Shown here piece by piece: positions 1 to 6,900 of a DNA stretch of 22,861 nt. Below the pieces are notes generated by a model. It ran no database searches and had not been told where the DNA came from. It saw only the letters and a program-made list of their open reading frames with translations. The stretch comes from DASUFE01 sp036274675. GTDB taxonomy: Bacteria > Pseudomonadota > Gammaproteobacteria > HTCC5015. The number at the start of each line of letters is the position of its first letter. Position 1 is the stretch's first letter. Position numbers and translations under genes: made by a program. The DNA is taken from positions 1 to 22,861 of the forward strand of contig DASUFE010000100.1 in the NCBI GenBank assembly GCA_036274675.1. The letters run 5' to 3'.

Positions 1-52
1 TTTTAACCGGCGCGGCGTTGTTCGCCGCGTCCGGTTGAAAAAATTGTTAGCT
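1..52 (-). other. attC site of cassette 6 (partial, cut by window edge)
   Basis: A strong imperfect inverted repeat (AACCGG and CGCGGCG arms against CGCCGCG and CCGGTT, loop TTGTT, one unpaired base) at 5-36 is followed by the GTTAGCT core box at 46-52. The distal core box lies left of the window. The stop codon of the C39-like gene (47-49) sits inside this site. Confidence 0.8.
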
Positions 53-487
53 TCGTTGCACGATGATTGCGCATACCACTGCCGTATTTCTTGGTAACGA
101 TGCACGGTACTTTGCAGCTCTTGGATTCTTGTTCAAATTGAACCATGGATCCATCCAGCCGTGGCCAGTGAGCAACATGTAGTGCCCGCTGCCCTTGTAC
201 CGACCGAACTCCCAAGTAAGTAACACGATTGTGCCAAGCGGCCACGAGCTCAACTTATGGCGCCTGTTGACTTTGACTTTGTAGCCAGCGCCCTCCAGCA
301 CCTTGATGATAGGCGCAGGTTCCAGGCCTTTGCGCTCGACATTAATGCCAGCGCCCTTATGGGCCTCAAGTTGTGACTTGGCATCGGGGTAGGAGACGCC
401 AAGCAGAGATGCTACGCACGCTACGCCGCATCCCCACTCGTCGCGTTGTGACACCAGTCTCCCGATTTCCACTCTTGCCTTACTCAT
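47..487 (-). CDS. Cassette 6: C39-like (papain-fold) cysteine peptidase domain protein
   Basis: This 146-residue protein has the layout of a peptidase C39-like domain. Gln14 and Cys20 lie in a Q-x5-C-G-x-A-C pattern (oxyanion Gln and nucleophile Cys), followed by GHY with His102 and a downstream WMDPW with Asp113, giving a plausible Cys-His-Asp triad. C39 domains usually cleave double-glycine leaders at ABC bacteriocin exporters. This one stands alone, with no transporter domain, membrane segment or signal peptide, so its substrate is unknown and it is probably cytoplasmic. The ATG at 487 lies just inside the cassette boundary, and the TAA stop is formed in the core box of its own attC. It could instead be a non-peptidase member of the superfamily. 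Confidence 0.75.
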   Translation of the reverse strand: MSKARVEIGRLVSQRDEWGCGVACVASLLGVSYPDAKSQLEAHKGAGINVERKGLEPAPIIKVLEGAGYKVKVNRRHKLSSWPLGTIVLLTWEFGRYKGSGHYMLLTGHGWMDPWFNLNKNPRAAKYRASLPRNTAVVCAIIVQRS

Positions 488-495
488 TCTCTAGA

Positions 496-583
496 AGCTA
501 ACGTTTTGCTGTGCCGCGCCGGCCACAGAGATAGAAAAAGAGGCGCACTGTCCCCGGCGTCGGCATGAGCAATTTGTTAGAGC
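496..583 (-). other. attC site of cassette 5
   Basis: Core boxes CTAACG (498-503) and TTGTTAGAG (574-582) bound an imperfect palindrome. The outer arms TTGCTGTGCCG and CGGCATGAGCAA pair with one bulge, and the inner GCCGG and CCGGC arms also pair. At about 85 bp it is longer than the other complete attC sites here (about 66 bp) and has a larger unpaired centre. It carries the stop codon of the cassette 5 gene. Confidence 0.75.
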
Positions 584-873
584 ACATGACTCAAAAACCC
601 TCCAGAGACCCCAAAGAGGTGAATGGCTACAAGGACACCGGGAAATGGCGCTACGGAAATGACGAGCGCAGCCCAAACACGATTGTTGGAAATTAACACA
701 CCAGTTACGATGAGTAAAAAGCAACAAATTGACAACAGACTCCAACCCCAAGTGGAATACATGGTTTTGTTCAAGCTGTTGGCCAAACCCACATGACTCC
801 AGTAGAAGGCACCCAATGCAGCCAAAGCCATAAAGAGCAAAGCAGAAATGACGTTGAGGATAATTTGTTTCAT
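577..873 (-). CDS. Cassette 5: small three-segment membrane protein, function unknown
   Basis: This 98-residue protein starts MKQIILNVIS and has three hydrophobic stretches (about residues 3-25, 42-63 and 66-90) separated by short polar turns, so it is an inner-membrane protein. I do not recognise the family. The frame stays open upstream to an ATG at 933, but those 20 extra codons are the translation of the neighbouring attC site (877-942), so I place the start at 873. That start lies only a few bases from the recombination crossover, with no clear Shine-Dalgarno sequence, so expression may depend on translation from upstream cassettes. The TAA stop lies in its own attC. Confidence 0.65.
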   Translation of the reverse strand: MKQIILNVISALLFMALAALGAFYWSHVGLANSLNKTMYSTWGWSLLSICCFLLIVTGVLISNNRVWAALVISVAPFPGVLVAIHLFGVSGGFLSHVL

Positions 874-875
874 AT

Positions 876-943
876 GCTCTAACGATTGGCTAAAACGCGG
901 AGGCGCGTTAGCGCCGGAGTCGTTTTGAGCCATTTGTTATGCG
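876..943 (-). other. attC site of cassette 4
   Basis: Core boxes TCTAACG (878-884) and TTGTTATGC (934-942) flank paired arms TTGGCTAAAACG and CGTTTTGAGCCA. The centre is a short hairpin, GGCGC-GTTA-GCGCC. Length is about 66 bp. Confidence 0.85.
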
Positions 944-947
944 CCAT

Positions 948-1199
948 TTAGTTAGCCTCTTCATTTAACCTGGCCAACCACCCTGTTGGAGCTTTTTCTA
1001 TATCCCAGTGAAAGCCTATTTTTTTACAGCTTTCAAAATACTCCTTCTTTTCTTCCTCCGTCATCCAATCAGGCTTATCTTCAAAGGCGATTAATTTTGG
1101 ATACCGCTTCTCTATTTGTTCTTTTGAAACAGCATCAATCAAAATCCATATCCCACCCGTGCCGTAATCATAAACCGCCAAAAATGTTTTTTTACTCAT
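948..1199 (-). CDS. Cassette 4: small acidic hypothetical protein
   Basis: This 83-residue soluble protein has an aromatic N-terminal strand region (FLAVYDYGTGGIWILIDA) followed by a charged stretch with Lys/Glu-rich helices (DWMTEEEKKEYFESCKK). There is no signal peptide or membrane segment. I do not recognise a named family. The ORF fills its cassette: the ATG is about 16 bases inside the upstream crossover point and the TAA stop is just inside the downstream attC boundary. It is clearly AT-rich against the surrounding chromosome, which fits acquisition as a cassette. Small unannotated proteins like this are typical integron cargo. Confidence 0.7.
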   Translation of the reverse strand: MSKKTFLAVYDYGTGGIWILIDAVSKEQIEKRYPKLIAFEDKPDWMTEEEKKEYFESCKKIGFHWDIEKAPTGWLARLNEEAN

Positions 1200-1210
1200 G
1201 ACATACCCGG

Positions 1211-1278
1211 CGCATAACGATGCCTTAAACGGGCGGAGCGCGTCAGCGCGAAGCTCCGTTTGAAGGCTTTGTTAACTG
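1211..1278 (-). other. attC site of cassette 3
   Basis: Core boxes GCATAACG (1212-1219) and GTTAACT (1271-1277) bound paired arms ATGCCTTAAACGG and CCGTTTGAAGGC, with an inner pair GCGGAGCGCG and CGCGAAGCTCC. Positions 1215-1274 match the next attC (1648-1707) at 59 of 60 bases. Confidence 0.92.
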
Positions 1279-1626
1279 CTGATTAAACACTTTGAAAATC
1301 CCTTGCTTAATATACCCATTTTCAACTGTATATATACAAAGCATCTCCACGCTGCCAAGCCCCTCTGGGAAATTTCTTACAATGTGCTCGTGATCGATCA
1401 CCACATTGTCATAAACAGACCTTTTTATAAGGGTGGCTTTAAGATCCGGCTCCTTAAAACGATCCTGAATCTTTTGTTGTATATCCGCACGTCCTAAGGC
1501 AAGCGTGGCCCCGTCCATTGTTTTTTGAACAGCATCTTCTGAGTAAGTTGAAGCCCACTCCTCCGCATTTTTTCTGTTATAGGCTTTAAATTGTTCTTCT
1601 ACAACTGCCACAACATCAGATCTCAT
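1243..1626 (-). CDS. Cassette 3: NTF2/SnoaL-like fold protein
   Basis: This 127-residue protein opens with the pattern of the NTF2/SnoaL-like superfamily: an N-terminal helix (VVEEQFKAYNRKNAEEWAS), then YSEDAV, then alternating strand-like segments ending IYTVENGYIKQGIFKV. Members are small alpha+beta-barrel enzymes or binding proteins (isomerases, cyclases, hydrolases); sequence alone does not give the substrate. A GGAG about nine bases before the ATG supports the start. The reading frame passes through the first core box without a stop and ends at TGA (1243) in the middle of the attC, so about ten C-terminal residues (TKPSNGASR region) are recombination-site sequence. Fairly AT-rich. Confidence 0.72.
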   Translation of the reverse strand: MRSDVVAVVEEQFKAYNRKNAEEWASTYSEDAVQKTMDGATLALGRADIQQKIQDRFKEPDLKATLIKRSVYDNVVIDHEHIVRNFPEGLGSVEMLCIYTVENGYIKQGIFKVFNQQLTKPSNGASR

Positions 1627-1643
1627 GCTTTGGACTCCATTTG

Positions 1644-1710
1644 CTGTTAACGATGCCTTAAACGGGCGAAGCGCGTCAGCGCGAAGCTCCGTTTGAAGGC
1701 TTTGTTAGCC
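1644..1710 (-). other. attC site of cassette 2
   Basis: Core boxes GTTAACG (1646-1652) and GTTAGCC (1704-1710) bound the same palindrome as the attC at 1211-1278. The only difference over 60 bases is GAAGC in place of GGAGC in one arm. It carries the TAA stop of the GNAT gene. Confidence 0.92.
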
Positions 1711-2214
1711 GAATGATATTTCATAGCGAACCTCCCTCAGAGACTTACCACCAAGGATAATCTCTTTTTGAGAATCGAGATTAGGTTCAAAGCCGGCAGC
1801 CTGATAGAACCCAATTGCGCGCGTGTTCTCGGACAAGACCCAAAGTGTAGCAGATGAAAACCCCAGCTCAAGCATACGGCGACGCGCCACCAGCCAGAGT
1901 TCACGACCAAGGCCAGTGGACCATTTAGCAGGAGTGACATAGATTGCCTCTAGCTCTCCCGTCTCAGGCGAAGCATCGACGTCACGAGATGGCCCAAATG
2001 CCACCCAGCCCGCAATACCAGAATGCAGTTCAGCTACCCACACTTCTGGCGCCCCTCGTGCCAGGGATTGGCGCCACACTGTTTCACGCTTATCCACCGA
2101 CAACGAATCCAAATATGAATCCGGCACCACTCCACGATAAACGATCTGCCATGTTTGAACATGTACCTGAGCAATAGCTCGCGCATCAGATTCAACTGCA
2201 GGTCTAATCTTCAC
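1705..2214 (-). CDS. Cassette 2: GNAT-family N-acetyltransferase
   Basis: This 169-residue protein is a single GNAT domain. The N-terminal strand MKIRPAVESDARAIAQVH and helix WQIVYRG are followed by beta4/motif A (ELEAIYVTP, then GLGRELW at about 101-107, matching the acetyl-CoA pyrophosphate loop Q/R-x-x-G-x-G/A). The motif B region ends ENTRAIGFYQAAGFE (about 129-143). It should transfer an acetyl group from acetyl-CoA to an amine; the acceptor cannot be read from sequence. Integron GNAT genes include aminoglycoside acetyltransferases, but I see no AAC-specific signature. The start is a GTG directly after the attC core box with no clear Shine-Dalgarno sequence. The stop is in its own attC. 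Confidence 0.88.
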   Translation of the reverse strand: MKIRPAVESDARAIAQVHVQTWQIVYRGVVPDSYLDSLSVDKRETVWRQSLARGAPEVWVAELHSGIAGWVAFGPSRDVDASPETGELEAIYVTPAKWSTGLGRELWLVARRRMLELGFSSATLWVLSENTRAIGFYQAAGFEPNLDSQKEIILGGKSLREVRYEISFG

Positions 2215-2281
2215 GGCTAACGTTGCTTTTAGCCGAGAGGCGCGGTTACGCGCCGAATCGGCTAGAAAGCCTTGTTATGCG
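2214..2281 (-). other. attC site of cassette 1
   Basis: Core boxes GGCTAACG (2215-2222) and TTGTTATGC (2272-2280) bound paired arms GCTTTTAGCCGA and TCGGCTAGAAAGC. The centre is a hairpin, GGCGCG-GTTA-CGCGCC. The cassette 1 gene ends inside it with TAG (2262-2264). Confidence 0.9.
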
Positions 2282-2714
2282 TTTTTGACAAGGAAGCAAT
2301 GTACGCTGCCGCACGCTGTTTCGCCAGCTCATATTCACCCTCTTTTCTTGCCCCATCACAGTCGCCTAATGATTCCGGATGTTCCATCGCCAATGGTACT
2401 TTCCATTTTGGTAAATCGAAATCATCAAACCACCAGCTCATTGAAAATATATTTGGTTTATCGGTTACTCGCTGTAATTGAGCATCTGGCGCATTACATG
2501 AAATTTTATATAGCTCGAAATAAATAACTATTGAATCAAAATCTCTTCCTTTGAATAGAACCTCGCTATCAGCCCAATTGCCGTCTGAGCTTTGAAAGGC
2601 CACATCTGTGCCTTTGGAATTAAAGGCAATAAAAGGATATGCAATTAGAACTATTAAGCCAAGGACGGATAGAAATGCTACCAGGAGAATAATGGAAGAA
2701 ATTAGTTTACGCAT
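2262..2714 (-). CDS. Cassette 1 (attI-proximal): membrane-anchored hypothetical protein
   Basis: This 150-residue protein begins MRKLISSIIL and has one strong N-terminal hydrophobic segment (about residues 5-30), followed by a soluble domain of about 120 residues with two Cys (in SCNAPD and GDCDGARKEGEYELAKQRAA). This suggests an inner-membrane anchor or uncleaved signal with a periplasmic domain. I do not recognise the family. The start codon is part of the attI/cassette crossover core (GTTATGC), so its upstream translation signals belong to attI, where there is no good Shine-Dalgarno sequence. About five C-terminal residues (HNKAF) come from the attC. As the cassette next to attI it is the most recently inserted and probably the best transcribed. 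Confidence 0.7.
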   Translation of the reverse strand: MRKLISSIILLVAFLSVLGLIVLIAYPFIAFNSKGTDVAFQSSDGNWADSEVLFKGRDFDSIVIYFELYKISCNAPDAQLQRVTDKPNIFSMSWWFDDFDLPKWKVPLAMEHPESLGDCDGARKEGEYELAKQRAAAYIASLSKTHNKAF

Positions 2715-2733
2715 AACTATAATTCGACGTCAT
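2707..2733 (-). CDS. Possible 8-codon attI leader ORF overlapping the cassette 1 start
   Basis: An ATG at 2733 opens an eight-residue frame (MTSNYSYA) whose TAA stop (2707-2709) lies just past the cassette 1 ATG (2714-2712), in a different frame. The arrangement resembles ORF-11 in attI1 of class 1 integrons, a short ORF reported to raise translation of a cassette gene lacking its own Shine-Dalgarno sequence. No convincing Shine-Dalgarno precedes this ATG, so the resemblance is positional only. Confidence 0.25.
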   Translation of the reverse strand: MTSNYSYA

Positions 2734-2763
2734 TATGGGGTGATATAACACGACACTTTGTCG

Positions 2764-2769
2764 TATAAT
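2764..2769 (+). promoter_or_regulatory. intI: Candidate -10 box of the intI promoter
   Basis: A perfect TATAAT lies 78 bases before the intI ATG and directly after the CGACA-CTT-TGTCG palindrome. No good -35 box sits 16-18 bases upstream (the best match is poor), so the promoter may be weak or need an activator. The palindrome is placed where a repressor or integrase would cover the promoter. Confidence 0.4.
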
Positions 2770-2846
2770 GCCGCCTAACCACGCCAAGTCGTTGTTTTTT
2801 ATGTAGGGCTATGTAAAAAAGCGACAACCAGGGAGGCTTGAGTGTC

Positions 2847-3812
2847 ATGTCTAATAATCCTCGTCTGTTGGACCGGGTGCGCCATAAAATCCGCACCAAG
2901 CATTACAGTATCCGCACCGAAAGATCCTATGTGCAATGGATCAAATCATACATTCATTTCCATGGCCTGCAACACCCGAAAGGGCTAGATGCCTCCCATA
3001 TCGAGGCGTTTTTAACCCATCTCGCGGTTGAGAAATCGGTCAGTGCATCAACCCAGAATCAGGCGCTGAGCGCCTTGCTGTTTCTGTATAAGGATGTCCT
3101 GGAAATCGATCTCCCCTGGCTGGATGGTATTACACGGGCCAAACATTCCCGTCGGATTCCGGTTGTGTTCACGCAAGATGAAGTAACGAGAGTGCTGGGA
3201 GCATTGCAGCCGCCATATCTCCTGATGGCAAAACTGTTATATGGCTCGGGCTTGCGATTGATGGAGTGCCTGCGCCTGCGGATTAAGGACGTGGAGTTCG
3301 AGCGCCGCCAGATCATTGTTCGAGACGGCAAAGGCGGAAAGGATCGTGTGACACTGTTACCCGACAGGATCGCAGGCGATTTACGTGTTCAACTCATCAA
3401 AGCGAAAGAATTGCATGATATGGATCTGACGGCCGGATACGGAGAAGTCTATCTGCCGTTTGCACTGGAGCGCAAATACCCGAACGCAAATCGGGAGTGG
3501 GCATGGCAATATGTATTCCCTGCAAGCAAGCGTTCGTTCGATCCACGCTCCGGCAAGCAACGCAGGCATCATCTCGATGAAAAAGCCTTGCAGCGTTCCG
3601 TGAAGCTGGCCGTGCGCGAGGCCGGCATCCATAAGCCCGCCAGCTGTCATACCTTCCGCCATACTTTCGCCACTCAATTGCTGGAGAATGGCTATGATAT
3701 CCGCACCGTGCAGGAGCTCCTGGGGCACAAAGACATACGCACCACCCAGATTTATACGCATGTCATGAATAAAGGGGCGAACGCAGTGCGCAGCCCACTG
3801 GATATTTCCTGA
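2847..3812 (+). CDS. intI: Integron integrase IntI (tyrosine recombinase)
   Basis: This 321-residue enzyme catalyses site-specific recombination between attI and attC. The N-terminal SAM-like DNA-binding domain covers about residues 5-90. The catalytic domain has the full tyrosine-recombinase set: Arg137 (YGSGLRLMECLRLR), Lys in the GKGGKDR turn (about 161-167), His268 and Arg271 (CHTFRHTF), His294 (LLGH) and nucleophile Tyr303 (QIYTH). The insert around 206-225 (ALERKYPNANREWAWQYVFP) is the extra region that separates integron integrases from XerC/XerD and is needed for folded attC recognition. The frame is open from a TTG at 2838, but GGGAGG (2831-2836) sits ten bases before the ATG at 2847, so I choose 2847. 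Complete, with no sign of inactivation. Confidence 0.96.
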   Translation: MSNNPRLLDRVRHKIRTKHYSIRTERSYVQWIKSYIHFHGLQHPKGLDASHIEAFLTHLAVEKSVSASTQNQALSALLFLYKDVLEIDLPWLDGITRAKHSRRIPVVFTQDEVTRVLGALQPPYLLMAKLLYGSGLRLMECLRLRIKDVEFERRQIIVRDGKGGKDRVTLLPDRIAGDLRVQLIKAKELHDMDLTAGYGEVYLPFALERKYPNANREWAWQYVFPASKRSFDPRSGKQRRHHLDEKALQRSVKLAVREAGIHKPASCHTFRHTFATQLLENGYDIRTVQELLGHKDIRTTQIYTHVMNKGANAVRSPLDIS

Positions 3813-3845
3813 TGAACTGTTCAATACATCCCCTGGCTTTCAGCC

Positions 3846-3870
3846 ATCCCCCTTCCTTTGGAAGGGGGAT
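3846..3870 (+). terminator. Perfect 11-bp hairpin after intI, possible terminator
   Basis: The arms ATCCCCCTTCC and GGAAGGGGGAT pair perfectly around a TTT loop, 34 bases after the intI stop. A T-run follows only after an eight-base gap (3879-3884), so it is not a textbook intrinsic terminator. It may instead be part of an extragenic repeat. Confidence 0.5.
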
Positions 3871-3890
3871 AAAAGAAATTTTTTAGTTCT

Positions 3891-3934
3891 TTCTCGCCTT
3901 TGCGAGAGACAAAAATTATAAAGGCCCTGGCTAC
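3891..3934 (+). repeat. Dispersed extragenic repeat, copy A
   Basis: The elements CTTTGCGAGAG, an A-rich stretch, TATAAAGG and CCTGGC occur in this order. The same ordered elements occur at 18974-19024 (same strand) and 20513-20562 (opposite strand). It contains a small hairpin, CTCGC-CTTT-GCGAG. Function unknown. Confidence 0.55.
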
Positions 3935-3987
3935 ATTGCGTGCTTCCCGTCTGGCAGGGGTTTAAGTCCAAAGCGTATACTGACGCC

Positions 3988-6900
3988 ATGTCGAATTATT
4001 CCTTCCACCCCGCCGTTGCCGGCTGGTTCAATAAAACTTTCGCATCCGCGACCGAGGCACAGCAACAGGCCTGGCCGGCGATTCAGCAAGGACAACACAC
4101 GCTGATCGCGGCGCCGACCGGCAGTGGTAAAACGCTGGCAGCGTTTCTCGCGGTGCTCGACGAGCTGGTGCGCGAAGGTCTGGAACGCGCCCTGCCGGAT
4201 GAAACGCGCGTGCTCTATGTATCGCCGTTGAAGGCGCTGTCGAACGATATCCGCAAGAACCTGGAAGCGCCGTTGCAGGGTATCGCCGACGAGCTGCTGC
4301 ATAACGGGCTGCCTCCCGTCGCAATCCGCGCCGCGGTGCGTACCGGAGACACCACGCAGGGCGAGCGCGAGCGCATGCGCAAGACGCCGCCGCATATCCT
4401 GGTCACGACGCCCGAGTCCTTATATATATTGTTGAGCAGCGAATCGGGCCGCGCCATGCTGAGCAAGGCGCGTAAGGTGATCGTGGATGAAATTCATGCG
4501 CTGGCGCCGAACAAGCGCGGTGCGCACCTTGCGCTGTCTCTGGAAAGGCTGCAGGCGCTGACGAACGCGCCGCTGACCCGCATCGGCCTCTCAGCCACGC
4601 AGAAGCCCCTCTCAACCGTCGCGGAATTCCTGGTCGGTAACCGCCGGGAAGACTGCACCATCGTCGACCGCGGTTATATCCGCGAGCGCGATCTGGCGAT
4701 CGAGTTGCCGGACTCGCCACTGGAAGCGGTGATGGCGAACGAGGTCTGGGCCACGCTCTATGACAAACTGGCGGATCTGGTACGAGCACATAAAACCACG
4801 CTGATCTTCGTCAACAACCGGCGCCTTGCGGAACGCGCGGCGCGCCATCTCGGCGAGCGCCTCGATGCAACGCAGGTCGCGGCGCACCACGGCAGCCTGG
4901 CGCGCGAGCACCGGCTGGACGCGGAACAGCGCCTGAAGGCGGGCAAGCTCAAAGTGATGGTTGCCACCGCTTCGCTGGAACTCGGCATCGATATCGGCGA
5001 TATCGACCTGGTCTGCCAGATCGGATCCCCGAGAAGCATCTCCGGATTCCTGCAACGCGTGGGCCGCGCCGGCCACAGCGTCGGCGGCATGCCGAAGGCG
5101 CGGCTCTTCCCCACCACGCGCGATGACCTCGTCGAATGCGCCGCGTTGCTGGATGCGGTGCGCCGCGACGAACTCGATCAACTGCAGGTGCCGCCGCAAC
5201 CGCTGGAAGTACTGGCCCAGCAGATCGTGGCGGAAGTCTCCTGCCGCGAGTGGAGTGAACCGGCCTTACTGGAGTGTCTGCGCGGAGCCTACCCGTATCG
5301 CGAGTTATCGCAACAGTTATACGAAGACATGCTCGCCATGCTGGCCGACGGCTTCTCGACGCGCCGCGGCCGCCGCAGCGCCTATCTGCACCGCGACGCG
5401 GTCAACGGCGTGTTGCGCGGGCGCAAGAACGCACGCCTGACCGCGATCATGAACGCGGGCGCAATTCCGGACCAGTTCGATTACGACGTGATCCTGGAAC
5501 CGGAAGGCAATTTTATCGGCAGTCTGAACGAGGATTTCGCCTTCGAAAGCATGGCGGGCGATATCTTCCAACTCGGCAACGCGTCCTACCGGATACTCCG
5601 GGTCGAACGCGGCACCGTGCGCGTCGAGGACGCGCGCGGCCAGCCGCCCACGATTCCGTTCTGGCTCGGCCAGGCGCCGGGACGCTCGGACGAACTGAGC
5701 CAATCGGTCTCGCGGCTGCGCGAGCTGATCGGCGAACGACTGGAAAGCGGTATCGAAGCGGCCACCGCCTGGTTGCGCGACGAACTCGGTTTGAACGCCG
5801 CCACCGCGCAGCAAGTGGCCGATTATCTCGCCGCCGCCAAGGCCGCGCTCAATATGCTGCCGACCCAGACCGAAATCGTGTTCGAACGCTTCTTCGACGA
5901 AGCGGGCGACCAGCACATCGTGATTCACTCGCCCTACGGCGCGCGCCTCAACCGCGCCTGGGGCCTCGCGCTGCGCAAGAAATTCTGCCGCAAGTTCAAT
6001 TTTGAACTGCAGGCCGCGGCGCTGGAAGACAGCATCGTGATCTCGCTCGGCGCCACCCACAGCTTCCCGCTGCAGGAAGTCACCGCTTATGTGAAATCCG
6101 CGGGCGTGCGCGAGACTGTAACCCAGGCCGTGTTGCAGGCGCCTCTCTTCATGACGCGCTGGCGCTGGGTCGCCAGCATCGCGCTCGCCATCCAACGCAA
6201 CCGCAACGGGCGGCGGGTGCCGGCGCAGTTCCAGCGCATGGACGCAGAGGACCTGGTCGCGGTGGTGTTTCCCGACCAGCTCGCCTGCCAGGACAACATC
6301 GTCGGCGAACGTGAAGTACCGGATCATCCGCTGGTGAACCAGACCATCGACGACTGCCTGAACGAAGCGATGGATATCGCGGGCCTGGAAAAAATGCTCA
6401 AGCGTGTCGAGAGCGGCGAGATCCAAATCGTCTGCAAGGACCTGACCGCGCCCTCGGCGCTGGCGCAGGAAATCCTGGTGGCCAAGCCCTACGCCTTCCT
6501 TGACGATGCGCCCGCGGAAGAGCGCCGCACGCAGGCGGTCAATGCGCGGCGCTTCACCGATCCGGAAGACGCCGCCGCGCTGCAATCGTTAAGCCCCGAA
6601 GCGATCGCGCAGGTGCGCAGCGAAGCCTGGCCCTATATGCAGAACCCGGATGAGCTGCACGACGCATTGTGGACACTGGCCTATCTGAGCGAGCAGGACT
6701 TCAAACACGATGCGGGACTGGCCGCACACATGCAATCCCTTTGCACCGACCGGCGCGCGACGCGACTCCTTATTAATAAGGAACACGGCCTCCATGTCTG
6801 CGCCGAAAGGCTGCCGCAATGGCTGGCGTTATACCCGGAAGCGGAGCTGTCTCCCTCCATCCAGGCCGCCGGTCCGCTGACGCGCAAGGAGTGGGATGCC

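Larger units (their letters stand above)
2707..2846. promoter_or_regulatory. attI recombination site and divergent intI/cassette control region
   Basis: This interval separates the first cassette start from the intI start and must hold attI, the cassette promoter and the intI promoter. The crossover core GTTATGC reads on the minus strand at 2717-2711. A short palindrome, CGACA-CTT-TGTCG (2751-2763), and an imperfect inverted repeat with TTTTTTA and TAAAAAA arms (about 2790-2827) are visible and could be integrase or regulator sites. A weak cassette promoter is possible on the minus strand: TTGTCG (2827-2822), 16-base spacer, TACATA (2805-2800). I see no LexA-type CTGT-N8-ACAG box. Confidence 0.7.
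1..3812. mobile_element. Chromosomal-type integron: intI, attI and six-cassette array (left end beyond window)
   Basis: The integrase gene reads rightwards and at least six cassettes read leftwards from an attI region at about 2707-2846. Each cassette has one minus-strand ORF followed by an attC site: an imperfect palindrome bounded by TAAC and GTTA core boxes. Cassettes are captured by IntI-mediated attI x attC recombination (established for integrons). There is no transposase, qacE/sul1 segment or resistance gene, so this is not a class 1 clinical integron. The near-identical neighbouring attC sites point to a resident chromosomal integron. The array is cut at base 1, so its full length is unknown. 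Several cassettes are visibly more AT-rich than the flanking chromosome. Confidence 0.93.

Noticed and set aside
877..933. N-terminal extension of the cassette 5 membrane protein to ATG 933
   Set aside because: The extra codons are exactly the attC site of the next cassette, so the extension would not travel with the gene. MKQIILNVIS at 873 is the natural start.
2707..2846. SOS (LexA) control of intI
   Set aside because: I searched by eye for CTGT-N8-ACAG around the promoter and found none; the palindrome present has a different sequence and spacing.
1..3812. CRISPR array as an explanation for the repeated palindromes
   Set aside because: The palindromes are spaced by whole genes, differ from one another, carry GTTA/TAAC core boxes and sit beside intI, so they are attC sites.
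5317..6585. 422-codon minus-strand ORF inside lhr
   Set aside because: It lies antisense to the conserved Lhr core. Its translation is Arg/Ala/Val-rich with no recognisable motif, as expected of a shadow frame in GC-rich coding DNA.
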